Origin: MAG-120802 sp049430265
GTDB taxonomy: Bacteria > Actinomycetota > Actinomycetes > Nanopelagicales > Nanopelagicaceae
Assembly: GCA_049430265.1 (NCBI GenBank)
Contig: JBMTBW010000001.1
Span: 124,001-188,000 of the forward strand
DNA: 64,000 nucleotides
Direction: 5' to 3'
The position numbers were made by a program, and so were the translations under genes. The notes under the pieces are model-generated. The model had not been told where the DNA came from. It ran no database searches and saw nothing but the letters and a program-made list of their open reading frames with translations. Below, piece after piece: positions 1 to 6,876 of the stretch. Each line of letters starts with the position of its first letter. Positions within the stretch are counted from its first letter, which is position 1.

Positions 1-404
1 GAGACTAGATAGGGGCCAGAGTCAGGTTTTGCTAAATCTAAAACTTGAGCAGCATTTAATAGCCCACGATCGGCAAGCCAGGTTCTGGTTGTAATTCCGC
101 TAAAGGTTGCTGCCGCTCCTAGTTCAGCTCTAGCAATGTGAGAGTTTGTTTCACAGATTAACTCCTGCCCTGGAGATACTAGGGATCGAATAGCTAACTG
201 ATTTGCAAGGGATCCACTTGGGGTGAATAACGCAGCTTCTTTGCCAAATATCTCTGCAACTCTTTCTTCAAGTGAATTGACTGTTGGATCATCGGAGTAG
301 ACATCATCGCCAACTTCAGCGCTAGCCATTGCAGAGCGCATCTGTAATGAAGGTTTAGTTACAGTGTCAGATCTTAAATCGATTAGTTCTGTGCTATCTG
401 CCAT
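1..404 (-). CDS. ltaE: L-threonine aldolase family protein (partial, C-terminus beyond window)
   Basis: A PLP-dependent fold-type I enzyme of the threonine aldolase family, which cleaves L-threonine or L-allo-threonine to glycine and acetaldehyde. Translating from the ATG at 404 gives an N-terminus containing the family signature DLRSDTVTKP, then GDDVYSDDP and FTPSGSLANQ, all typical of the first 70 residues. About 134 codons are visible; the Schiff-base lysine lies off the window edge. The gene starts 12 nt after the DMT permease stop, so it is probably the last or a late gene of the minus-strand run that begins at the riboswitch. The exact substrate (threo or allo form) cannot be read from the sequence. 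Confidence 0.85.
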   Translation of the reverse strand, partial: MADSTELIDLRSDTVTKPSLQMRSAMASAEVGDDVYSDDPTVNSLEERVAEIFGKEAALFTPSGSLANQLAIRSLVSPGQELICETNSHIARAELGAAATFSGITTRTWLADRGLLNAAQVLDLAKPDSGPYLV

Positions 405-416
405 GAGCTAAGTCTT

Positions 417-1277
417 TCAGCTAGCCCTAGGCGATGAAAAGCGAGGCTGAACTATGGCAAGCATGGCAATTAGCACCAAGGTGCCACCGATTGCTAAACG
501 AAGAGTAAAGGGCTCCATTCCATAAGCGAAAGAAAATAGAGCTGCAAAAACCACTTCCATGGTTAGTATCACTGCAACCTTAGTAGTTGAAATGCGAGCC
601 TGAGACCAAGTTTGAATTACAAAGGCAATCGCTGTGGCAAACACTGCTGTGAAGATAACGACTGCCCAAACTTGAATGTCAGGGGGAGGGGTGAATCCAT
701 TTATTCCAGCAGGTATTGCCGATAGAAAGGCGCAGCCAATTAACTGCATGACCGTTAGCGCGTAGGCATCAAAGTTCTTGCTCCAAGCACCAAGCATGAT
801 GATATGAACTGCAAATAAAATTGCAGAGATAAATACTAAAAACTCTCCAATACCAACGCTCCACCCTTGAACAGAGAGAACTGCAAGACCAACTACCGCC
901 AAAAGAATAAAGCCCCACATTGTCAGGGTAACTCGCTCTTTTAGTAATAATGCTGCAATTACAGGGGTGATTACTACATAAAGGCCAGTGATAAATCCAG
1001 TTATAGCAGGAGTGGTGCGATCAAGACCTAGTGTCTGAAAAATATAACCAGAGCCCAGCGCCAAACCAATTATGAAACCTTTACTAACTAGCTCTTTAGT
1101 AAAGAGTTTCAATACTTTAGGCTTGATAATTATCATTGCCAGAGCTGCAAAGATAAATCTCGAAGTCAGGAAGCTATAGACATCCTGCTGATCCAAAATG
1201 TCCTTCATCCATACAAAGGAAATACCCCACATTGCAGCTACTGCAAGAAGAGCCCAAGGAGCCAATTTAAGTTGCAT
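417..1277 (-). CDS. EamA/DMT-superfamily permease
   Basis: A 286-residue integral membrane protein of the drug/metabolite transporter superfamily. It shows about ten hydrophobic segments arranged as two EamA repeats. The first contains 'WGISFVWMK' near residue 18 and 'TPAITGFITGLYVVITP' around residues 90-106, which is characteristic of EamA. The second repeat ends in 'FSFAYGMEPFT'. The substrate cannot be predicted; relatives export amino acids, metabolites or drugs. Its ATG overlaps the last base of the nfo stop codon (TAATG), so the two are translationally coupled. It sits between a DNA repair gene and threonine aldolase with no obvious shared pathway. Confidence 0.85.
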   Translation of the reverse strand: MQLKLAPWALLAVAAMWGISFVWMKDILDQQDVYSFLTSRFIFAALAMIIIKPKVLKLFTKELVSKGFIIGLALGSGYIFQTLGLDRTTPAITGFITGLYVVITPVIAALLLKERVTLTMWGFILLAVVGLAVLSVQGWSVGIGEFLVFISAILFAVHIIMLGAWSKNFDAYALTVMQLIGCAFLSAIPAGINGFTPPPDIQVWAVVIFTAVFATAIAFVIQTWSQARISTTKVAVILTMEVVFAALFSFAYGMEPFTLRLAIGGTLVLIAMLAIVQPRFSSPRAS

Positions 1278-2143
1278 TATTTATCTCTCATTTTCATTAG
1301 CATCGCAACTTCTCTTCCATGCTCAGGTTCTTCACCAGGGGTCTCTAGAATCAGTGGAGCATCAACAATAGCGGGGTGTGCCAGAAGTTCTGCAAATGGC
1401 TTCGTGCCAATCTCCCCATCTCCAAGATTTTGATGTCGATCTTTAAGTGAGCCAAGCACATCCATAGAGTCATTGGCATGAATTAGTTGAATTCTCTCAG
1501 AGCCTGCAACCTCGACCAACAAATCAATAGTTGCCTTCATCCCACCTTTGCTCTTTATGTCATGTCCTGCTGCAAAGACATGGCAGGTATCTAGACACAC
1601 TCCCACTTTAGGATGCCACTCAAGGGCTTCGAAATAATTATTTAAATCCTCTAACCGTTTAACTAGTGATTGACCTTGGCCAGCGGTTGGTTCAAGCAGA
1701 AGCCAAGGATCTTGATCATCTAGCTCGCTAAGTATTGGCATCATGCCTTCGTGGATCTGCTTCCATGCCTTCTTGATATTTCCTTCATCAACTGCAGAGC
1801 CTGTGTGAATTACTACACCTTTAGCCTTTATCTCCCGTCCCCGTTTGAGGGAGTATTTTGTGGACGCAAGAGAGTTCTTATAGGTGCCTTCGGTCGGAGA
1901 TCCTAAATTAATTAGAAATGGCGCGTGAATATAAGTTTCAATATCTAGTTCACTTGCCTTTTCAATGAATGCTTGATCAGCATCACTATTTGTCTCAGGC
2001 ATGGCCCAACCTCTGGGGTTTGAAGCAAATACCTGAATTGCCTCTGCCTTTATTGTTTTGGCATATTCAATAGCTCGCTTTGCCATTCCACCAGAAGTTG
2101 GCACATGAGCACCAATTCTTGGTTTGTTCGCTGCTTTCGGCAC
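1277..2143 (-). CDS. nfo: Deoxyribonuclease IV (AP endonuclease, endonuclease IV family)
   Basis: A 288-residue TIM-barrel endonuclease of AP endonuclease family 2. It cuts 5' to abasic sites in base-excision repair using three zinc ions. The metal-ligand motifs appear in order: HAPFLIN (about residue 73), HTGSAV, LEPTAGQG, CLDTCHVFAAGHD, HANDS, HQNLGDGEIG and LILETPGE at the C-terminus. Length is normal for the family. The gene follows the PASTA kinase by 4 nt and is coupled to the downstream permease, so it belongs to the riboswitch-headed run. No SOS box is visible in front of it. Confidence 0.95.
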   Translation of the reverse strand: MPKAANKPRIGAHVPTSGGMAKRAIEYAKTIKAEAIQVFASNPRGWAMPETNSDADQAFIEKASELDIETYIHAPFLINLGSPTEGTYKNSLASTKYSLKRGREIKAKGVVIHTGSAVDEGNIKKAWKQIHEGMMPILSELDDQDPWLLLEPTAGQGQSLVKRLEDLNNYFEALEWHPKVGVCLDTCHVFAAGHDIKSKGGMKATIDLLVEVAGSERIQLIHANDSMDVLGSLKDRHQNLGDGEIGTKPFAELLAHPAIVDAPLILETPGEEPEHGREVAMLMKMRDK

Positions 2144-2147
2144 TAAA

Positions 2148-4058
2148 TCACCCTACAGTGATTGTGACTGTTGAGCCACGTTTTACTTTATCTCCCACTT
2201 TTGGTGAGATATTGGTGACAACTTTCGTCTTTTTATTGCCGACTTTCTTGACAACCACCTTTAAGTCAAGATCTTTAAGTGTATCTATTGCTTTTGCTTC
2301 GCTTAGGGAGAAGACATTGGGGATAAAAACAAATTGAGATCCCTTGGATACAGTTAACGTTATTACGCTTCCTTTATCGATATCTCCACCACTTGGAATC
2401 TGACTAACAACTGCTCCAATGGGCAGATCTTCACTAAAGACATACTTAGTTTCAACCTCAAAGCCAGCTTCCGTTAATTCATTAAGAGCTTGTTCGCCGC
2501 TTTTTCCTTGATAGCTGGAAACTCCAACTTGCTCTACTCCTTTAGAGAGATAGAGAGTTACTTGGCTATCACGCTTTATACGTTCGCCTGCTGCAGGGCT
2601 ACTTCGCATAATAAAGCCTTTAGGAAATTCACTTGAAAATTCTTCAATAATCTCGCCAACGACTAAGTTATTATCACTGATTAGTCCTTCAGCAATTTCA
2701 ATTTTGAGTCCTTGAAGAGTTGGAACTATGTAACGCTCCTTACCCTTTGAAACTGTCACCTCAACTGTTCCATCTGGTGAAATGCGCCCGCCGCCAGCCG
2801 GACTTGATTTAATGACTCTATTTTCTGGGATGTCTTCACTAAATTCTTCTCGCTCTACCTTTAGATCAAGGCCAAGGTCTGCCAGCTCACTAGTTGCTTC
2901 CTTAACAGTAAGGCCTGCAAGAGATGGAACAATTACCTTTGAACCAGGACCTACGATTACATACCAAATGCCAATTCCCAGAGCGATTGCGATTAGTGCT
3001 GCTATCTGACGATTTCGTTTAACTCGTTTAGAGAGCGCCTTCTTAGCAATTGATGAACTCTTCTCTTTTTTCACGGCAGCCTCCTGGTTTTTGGGAATTT
3101 CCACTTCACGATCTTTATCTCTACGAAGGCGCTTTGCGCCATCTCTTTTTCCTGCTTCCTTTATAGCAAGTGGTGGCAGGTCAAGCTCGAGACTTAATTG
3201 CCTTTTGCGCGGATCTAACTTTTCAGAGAGTTCGCGCAGTTTCTCAAGCATTACTACTGCATCCCTTGGACGTTTATCAGGATCTATGTCAGTAGCGGAA
3301 AGGACTAGCTGATCAATCTCTACTGAGAGTCCGGGTTTTAGCGTTGAAGGAGCAGGCACTCGTTCGTTTACATGCTTGATTGCAACCTGAACTGGATCCT
3401 CTCCTTGATAAGGCTTCTGGCCGGTGAGAATTTCAAATAGAACAATTCCAAGTGAGTAGATATCACTTCTAGCATCTGCAACTCCCCTTTGAACCTGCTC
3501 GGGAGAGAGATATGAAACACTTCCTAGAATCACACTAGATTCCGCAGTCATAGTGTTTCCAAGAAGTGCGCCTCTAGCTAAACCAAAGTCAGCAATCTTT
3601 ATGCGACCTTCTTTTGAGACTAAGATGTTTTCAGGTTTTATATCTCTATGAACAATTCCTAACTTATGCGCTGCAGCAAGAGCGCTTGCAACCGGTGTAA
3701 TTATGGATAAGGCACGCTCAGGAGAAAGTGAGCCCTGCTCGATTAGATAATCTCTTAGCGTTGCACCTTCAATTAACTCCATAACAATAAAGACGCAAGG
3801 AGATCCACCTTGATTCCACCCTTGATCCAATACTGCAACAATATTGGGATGAGAAAGTGATGCAGCAGCTTTGGCTTCTCTTATGAATCGAGAGACAAAT
3901 TGCTCATCTTGGGCAAGATGAGAATGCATTATTTTTACTGCAACTTGGCGGTCCAGTCTTAAATCTATCGCTGCATAAATTGTTGCCATTCCGCCAGAGC
4001 CAACAACGCGGGTTAGTTGATAGCGCCCATCGATGATTTCTCCAATTAACTCCGACAC
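2148..4058 (-). CDS. pknL: Membrane Ser/Thr protein kinase with four PASTA repeats (PknL/PknB-like)
   Basis: A 636-residue Hanks-type kinase. The N-terminal kinase domain (about residues 10-280) has the glycine-rich loop GSGGMA, catalytic Lys42 in VAVK, HRDIKPEN with Asp139, and DFG with Asp157, so it should be active. A basic juxtamembrane linker (about 300-350) is followed by one transmembrane helix (about 351-370). Four extracellular PASTA repeats follow to the C-terminus; such repeats bind peptidoglycan fragments. It ends 4 nt before nfo. Position supports a PknL-type orthologue: in mycobacteria pknL lies close to an idsA-type prenyl synthase and an MTHFR-like gene, upstream of mraZ-rsmH, and the same set is found here. 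The alternative name PknB cannot be excluded, so the symbol is tentative. Confidence 0.9.
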   Translation of the reverse strand: MSELIGEIIDGRYQLTRVVGSGGMATIYAAIDLRLDRQVAVKIMHSHLAQDEQFVSRFIREAKAAASLSHPNIVAVLDQGWNQGGSPCVFIVMELIEGATLRDYLIEQGSLSPERALSIITPVASALAAAHKLGIVHRDIKPENILVSKEGRIKIADFGLARGALLGNTMTAESSVILGSVSYLSPEQVQRGVADARSDIYSLGIVLFEILTGQKPYQGEDPVQVAIKHVNERVPAPSTLKPGLSVEIDQLVLSATDIDPDKRPRDAVVMLEKLRELSEKLDPRKRQLSLELDLPPLAIKEAGKRDGAKRLRRDKDREVEIPKNQEAAVKKEKSSSIAKKALSKRVKRNRQIAALIAIALGIGIWYVIVGPGSKVIVPSLAGLTVKEATSELADLGLDLKVEREEFSEDIPENRVIKSSPAGGGRISPDGTVEVTVSKGKERYIVPTLQGLKIEIAEGLISDNNLVVGEIIEEFSSEFPKGFIMRSSPAAGERIKRDSQVTLYLSKGVEQVGVSSYQGKSGEQALNELTEAGFEVETKYVFSEDLPIGAVVSQIPSGGDIDKGSVITLTVSKGSQFVFIPNVFSLSEAKAIDTLKDLDLKVVVKKVGNKKTKVVTNISPKVGDKVKRGSTVTITVG

Positions 4059-4067
4059 GTGGAAATT

Positions 4068-4637
4068 TTAGATGAAAGTTGCTCCATCAATGCGAATAGT
4101 GGCGCTATCGCGAGTGTTGTCTGCAACAAAGTGGTAATTCTCTCTCATCTGCCAGATCTCCATCTCTTTTTCAATGGATTCGCCATCTCTTTGTAAGACT
4201 CTTTGTAAGCCAACCTGAGCAGAGATATCAATCCAAATCAGCTCATCTAGATACTTCCTTACAACCCTCTGGCCCGAACCCACACCTTCTAGAATTAATA
4301 CCTCTGGAAAAGTGAAGTCCAGCAGCGGGCCAAACTTTGATTCAATCCAATTATATTTTCGATATTGAAAACTTTTTCCTTTAGAGACTGGAGAGCAGAT
4401 GCTTATATCTAAAACTTTACCTAGCGCTGGAGTTAGCGAGTTTTGCCAACCATCATAGAGATCATCCATATGAACAATCTCAATACTTGAATCTTGAATG
4501 TTCTCTTTAAGGCGATTGGCTAGAGTTGTTTTACCAGCTCCAGCAGGTCCATCTATTGCAACTATTCGTCCAACATTGCCTATTGCTCTACCCTTTTTAA
4601 TGCTTGTGATGATTTCAGTAAGTGAAGGCTGATTCAT
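4068..4637 (-). CDS. Uridine-kinase-like P-loop kinase, possibly acting on an imported vitamin
   Basis: A 189-residue P-loop NTPase with a Walker A motif GPAGAGKTT near residue 30, a following VHMDDLYDGW segment resembling the substrate Asp of uridine/nucleoside kinases, and LILEGVGSGQR, which looks like Walker B. I chose the ATG at 4637, which comes one base after the pnuT stop; a GTG at 4655 would add six residues and overlap pnuT. The tight coupling to a transporter under a TPP-type riboswitch suggests that the kinase phosphorylates the imported compound (thiamine or a precursor). That is inference: relatives are widespread in actinobacteria without a known substrate. It starts a run that continues into the PASTA kinase 9 nt later. 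Confidence 0.75.
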   Translation of the reverse strand: MNQPSLTEIITSIKKGRAIGNVGRIVAIDGPAGAGKTTLANRLKENIQDSSIEIVHMDDLYDGWQNSLTPALGKVLDISICSPVSKGKSFQYRKYNWIESKFGPLLDFTFPEVLILEGVGSGQRVVRKYLDELIWIDISAQVGLQRVLQRDGESIEKEMEIWQMRENYHFVADNTRDSATIRIDGATFI

Positions 4638-4638
4638 A

Positions 4639-5223
4639 TTAGATTTGTTCAGCACTCTTAGATAATTTCTTCCAACGCTTTAGCCCAAAGACGGCGATTA
4701 TTGTAAAGACGCCATAGAGCAATGCAGTGAACCAATAGCCTTGATTTGCATAGTGATAAGTTCCAAAAATATCAATCACAATCCAGGCAATCCAAGTCTC
4801 ATTTCTCTGAAGCACCATTGCAGTCTGTGCCAGAGTGCTTGAGATAAGCAAGAAGGAATCTGGCAATGTTGCAGCAGCGCCGATGCTTTCAAGTATTGGC
4901 GCAGTAGTAAGCCAAGATGCCACTAAAGCTGTAAGCCAGATTAATCTTTCTTTATTATTCATATACCTAGGGATAACGCCAGTCTTATTCCATCCCAGCC
5001 AACCCCAGATTCCTGCTGCGATGAAGACAAATTGGAGTAGCGCGCTAGCAATTAGATCTACTTGATAGAAGAAGATTGCATAAAGTGATGCGCTAACGAG
5101 ATACCAGGGCCAGGTCATTCTTACTCCGCGCGCCCCGAGAAGGACAGCAGTAAATGAAGTGATTACTGCGCTTAACTCCAAGGCCGATACTTCATAGCCC
5201 CAAGCTGTGAAAATGGTAAACAT
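4639..5223 (-). CDS. pnuT: PnuC-family vitamin transporter, probably thiamine (PnuT)
   Basis: A 194-residue membrane protein of the PnuC/SWEET-like facilitator family with about seven hydrophobic segments. It has the family's WGWLGW motif (about residue 80) and a tryptophan-rich stretch near residues 135-145. PnuC proteins import nicotinamide riboside, but paralogues named PnuT and PnuX carry thiamine or riboflavin and are recognised by their riboswitches. The TPP-type aptamer directly in front makes thiamine the best guess. The start is the ATG at 5223, 7 nt after a GGGAG ribosome binding site. A TTG at 5241 also extends the frame, but it lies inside the riboswitch. Loss of thiamine synthesis with retained uptake would fit a streamlined acI-type cell. 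Confidence 0.85.
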   Translation of the reverse strand: MFTIFTAWGYEVSALELSAVITSFTAVLLGARGVRMTWPWYLVSASLYAIFFYQVDLIASALLQFVFIAAGIWGWLGWNKTGVIPRYMNNKERLIWLTALVASWLTTAPILESIGAAATLPDSFLLISSTLAQTAMVLQRNETWIAWIVIDIFGTYHYANQGYWFTALLYGVFTIIAVFGLKRWKKLSKSAEQI

Positions 5224-5317
5224 GATTAAGCTCCCTTCCAATTCGCATTACCGAACTGGTCTTTCGGTCGACCTTCGAAGAGGTCCTCTCAGCCAACTTT
5301 TGGCTCCCGATTAGTGG
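5224..5317 (-). ncRNA. TPP-type riboswitch (thi box) controlling pnuT
   Basis: Read on the minus strand, the leader contains CGGGAGCC, a short hairpin and GGCTGAGAGG (the pyrimidine-sensing CUGAGA), then a UUCG-capped arm. A P4/P5 helix follows in which CCAGTTCG pairs perfectly with CGAATTGG around the conserved loop GTAATG, and then AAGGGAG. This follows the order of actinobacterial TPP riboswitches. The 3' GGGAG (5231-5235) is both the end of the aptamer and the ribosome binding site of pnuT, so control is most likely translational: ligand binding would hide the site. The J4-5 region usually read as CCTGATC is altered (see findings). No terminator hairpin is present. Confidence 0.8.
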
Positions 5318-5328
5318 AACAATAGCAT
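5300..5328 (+). promoter_or_regulatory. Promoter of crtYc-crtYd, leaderless
   Basis: TTGGCT (5300-5305), a 17-nt spacer and TAGCAT (5323-5328). Transcription would begin about at 5335, the A of the crtYc ATG. It overlaps the 5' end of the opposing riboswitch leader; a minus-strand candidate -10 (TATTGT, plus 5319-5324) for pnuT lies in the same bases. Confidence 0.5.
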
Positions 5329-5334
5329 TAGCCC

Positions 5335-5667
5335 ATGTTGAAGTTCGGTTATTTTGCAATGCTCACCTTCACAGTTCTCGGTTCATTCTGGCTGGAGATC
5401 TTTCTTAAAGTTGGGGTATTGCGAAGAATTAAGCGAGCGATGCTAGCAATTCTTCCTACTGCAGCTATTTTCTTGACTTGGGATTATTACGCAGTCACCT
5501 CTAGGCATTGGTTCTTTGATAGAGAGCAGGTTATTGGAATCTTTGGACCTGCTGGGATTCCACTTGAAGAGTTCCTTTTCTTCATCGTAGTTCCTCTAGC
5601 TGCTTTAATGACAATAGAAGCAGTGAGACGGGTAAAGCCTCATTGGAATTATGGTGATGAGCGATGA
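5335..5667 (+). CDS. crtYc: Lycopene cyclase subunit CrtYc (heterodimeric, CarR-like)
   Basis: A 110-residue three-helix membrane protein of the lycopene cyclase domain family. It forms a heterodimer with CrtYd that cyclises the ends of lycopene to beta-rings (gamma- or beta-carotene). The conserved PLEEFLFF motif, whose acidic residues are thought to drive cyclisation, is at about residue 75, and 'WDYYAV' lies before it. The stop overlaps the crtYd start by 4 nt (ATGA), so the two subunits are coupled. Heterodimeric cyclases of this type are typical of actinobacteria. Start ATG 5335 is supported by the promoter spacing. Confidence 0.9.
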   Translation: MLKFGYFAMLTFTVLGSFWLEIFLKVGVLRRIKRAMLAILPTAAIFLTWDYYAVTSRHWFFDREQVIGIFGPAGIPLEEFLFFIVVPLAALMTIEAVRRVKPHWNYGDER

Positions 5668-5969
5668 GTTACACCCAACTAGCCCTTCTTTCAGTTCCAC
5701 TAGTTATTTTATTTGATTTTTATATAACTAAATCTAGAGTTTTATCAAGAAAGAGTTTCTGGAACGCCTACGCAATCATGCTTTTTTTTCAAATCATTAC
5801 AAATTGGTGGTTAACCTCCAGAGGAATAATTACCTATCACCCTGATGTAATAGTTGGGGTGCGAATTGCCTCTGCTCCAGTAGAAGATCTATTCTTTGGA
5901 TTTTCTATGATTGTTATGGTTATCTCACAGTGGATTTATTGGGGAAGAAGGGGAATGCAAAGAAACTAG
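5664..5969 (+). CDS. crtYd: Lycopene cyclase subunit CrtYd
   Basis: A 101-residue partner of CrtYc with three hydrophobic helices and the matching PVEDLFFGF motif near residue 73. The segment 'WWLTSRGIITYHP' is typical of the second half of fused CarRA-type cyclases. It overlaps crtYc by ATGA and runs head-on into crtB, the two coding regions sharing 4 nt, with no room for a terminator between them. The cyclised product feeds retinal formation (a bcd/blh dioxygenase is not in this window) or ring-bearing carotenoids. Confidence 0.88.
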   Translation: MSYTQLALLSVPLVILFDFYITKSRVLSRKSFWNAYAIMLFFQIITNWWLTSRGIITYHPDVIVGVRIASAPVEDLFFGFSMIVMVISQWIYWGRRGMQRN

Positions 5970-6874
5970 CGAGAAGCGAGCGCTGAAAAATAAGCAGGAA
6001 GCGCCGTTCTAATTCGCCTAAAATTAGAAGTCTTAGCCCGCTTGGTAAAAATTTGATAATCAATTTTCTCAACCTCATCGACAATTCCGCAGTAGAGCTC
6101 ACTTGCTGCTCTAATGCACGCCCTTGCATCCGGGCTTAGTAGCTCTATTCCAGCATCTGCCTCGCTCTGTAATTTACGTACCCTTGCAATCTGAAACTTG
6201 AGCGCTTGGATAATTTCAGGGCGAAGTTGCCTTGCCTCTAGCATCTCGCGATCAACGCCAAATGAGGCTAGCTCTGCCATTGGTAGATATATTCGTCCGC
6301 GTTCTAGATCCTCACCTACATCTCTGATGAAGTTGGCTAATTGAAAGGCTATTCCTAACTTCTCAGCCGGAGCGAGCGCCTCAGATTTTTTTCCCTCAAC
6401 TGTTCCCAGAACATGAACCATCTGGAGCCCAATTACTGCAGCAGATCCATAGACATACTCCATCAAGTCTTCATATCTTTCGTACTGGGTTACAGATAAA
6501 TCCATTGCCATGGAGTGAAGAAATGCTTCAAAGTAAGAAATTGGAATGTCAAAACGCTGCACTGTATCAACCAGAGCTCGTCCGACATGATCGCTACTTC
6601 GCCCCATAGAAATGTCGGATAAGAGTTGATCACTCCACCTGCCGAGTTCATCTACTTTTTCTTGGTGAGTAAGAGTTGATGCCAGATCATCGACAATCTC
6701 ATCGGCATAGCGAGCAAATCCGTATAACGCATGAACATGTGGGCGCTTAGCTTTTGGAAGAAGGAGAGTAGCTAGGTAGTAAGTCTTTCCATGAAGAGAG
6801 TTGAGTCTTTTGCACTCCAAATAAGATTTGCGTAGCTCAGGATCATGGATTCCAGCAGCGCTTAACTCATCCAT
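5966..6874 (-). CDS. crtB: Phytoene synthase
   Basis: A 302-residue squalene/phytoene synthase that joins two GGPP molecules to phytoene. Both Asp-rich metal sites are present: YADEIVDD near residue 57 and the second signature QLANFIRDVGEDLERGRIY near residue 180, which also has the family's RIYLP. Length is normal. It starts 2 nt after the crtI stop and is the last gene of crtE-crtI-crtB. The C-terminal codons overlap the opposing crtYd. Confidence 0.95.
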   Translation of the reverse strand: MDELSAAGIHDPELRKSYLECKRLNSLHGKTYYLATLLLPKAKRPHVHALYGFARYADEIVDDLASTLTHQEKVDELGRWSDQLLSDISMGRSSDHVGRALVDTVQRFDIPISYFEAFLHSMAMDLSVTQYERYEDLMEYVYGSAAVIGLQMVHVLGTVEGKKSEALAPAEKLGIAFQLANFIRDVGEDLERGRIYLPMAELASFGVDREMLEARQLRPEIIQALKFQIARVRKLQSEADAGIELLSPDARACIRAASELYCGIVDEVEKIDYQIFTKRAKTSNFRRIRTALPAYFSALASR

Positions 6875-6876
6875 AT

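Noticed and set aside
5224..5241. TTG at 5241 as the pnuT start
   Set aside because: It lies inside the riboswitch; the ATG at 5223 has an ideal ribosome binding site 7 nt upstream.
5224..5334. An NAD- or nicotinamide-type riboswitch in front of the PnuC-family gene
   Set aside because: The conserved bases are those of the thi box (CUGAGA, UAAUG loop, AAGGGAG), not of the NAD-II or nadA motifs.
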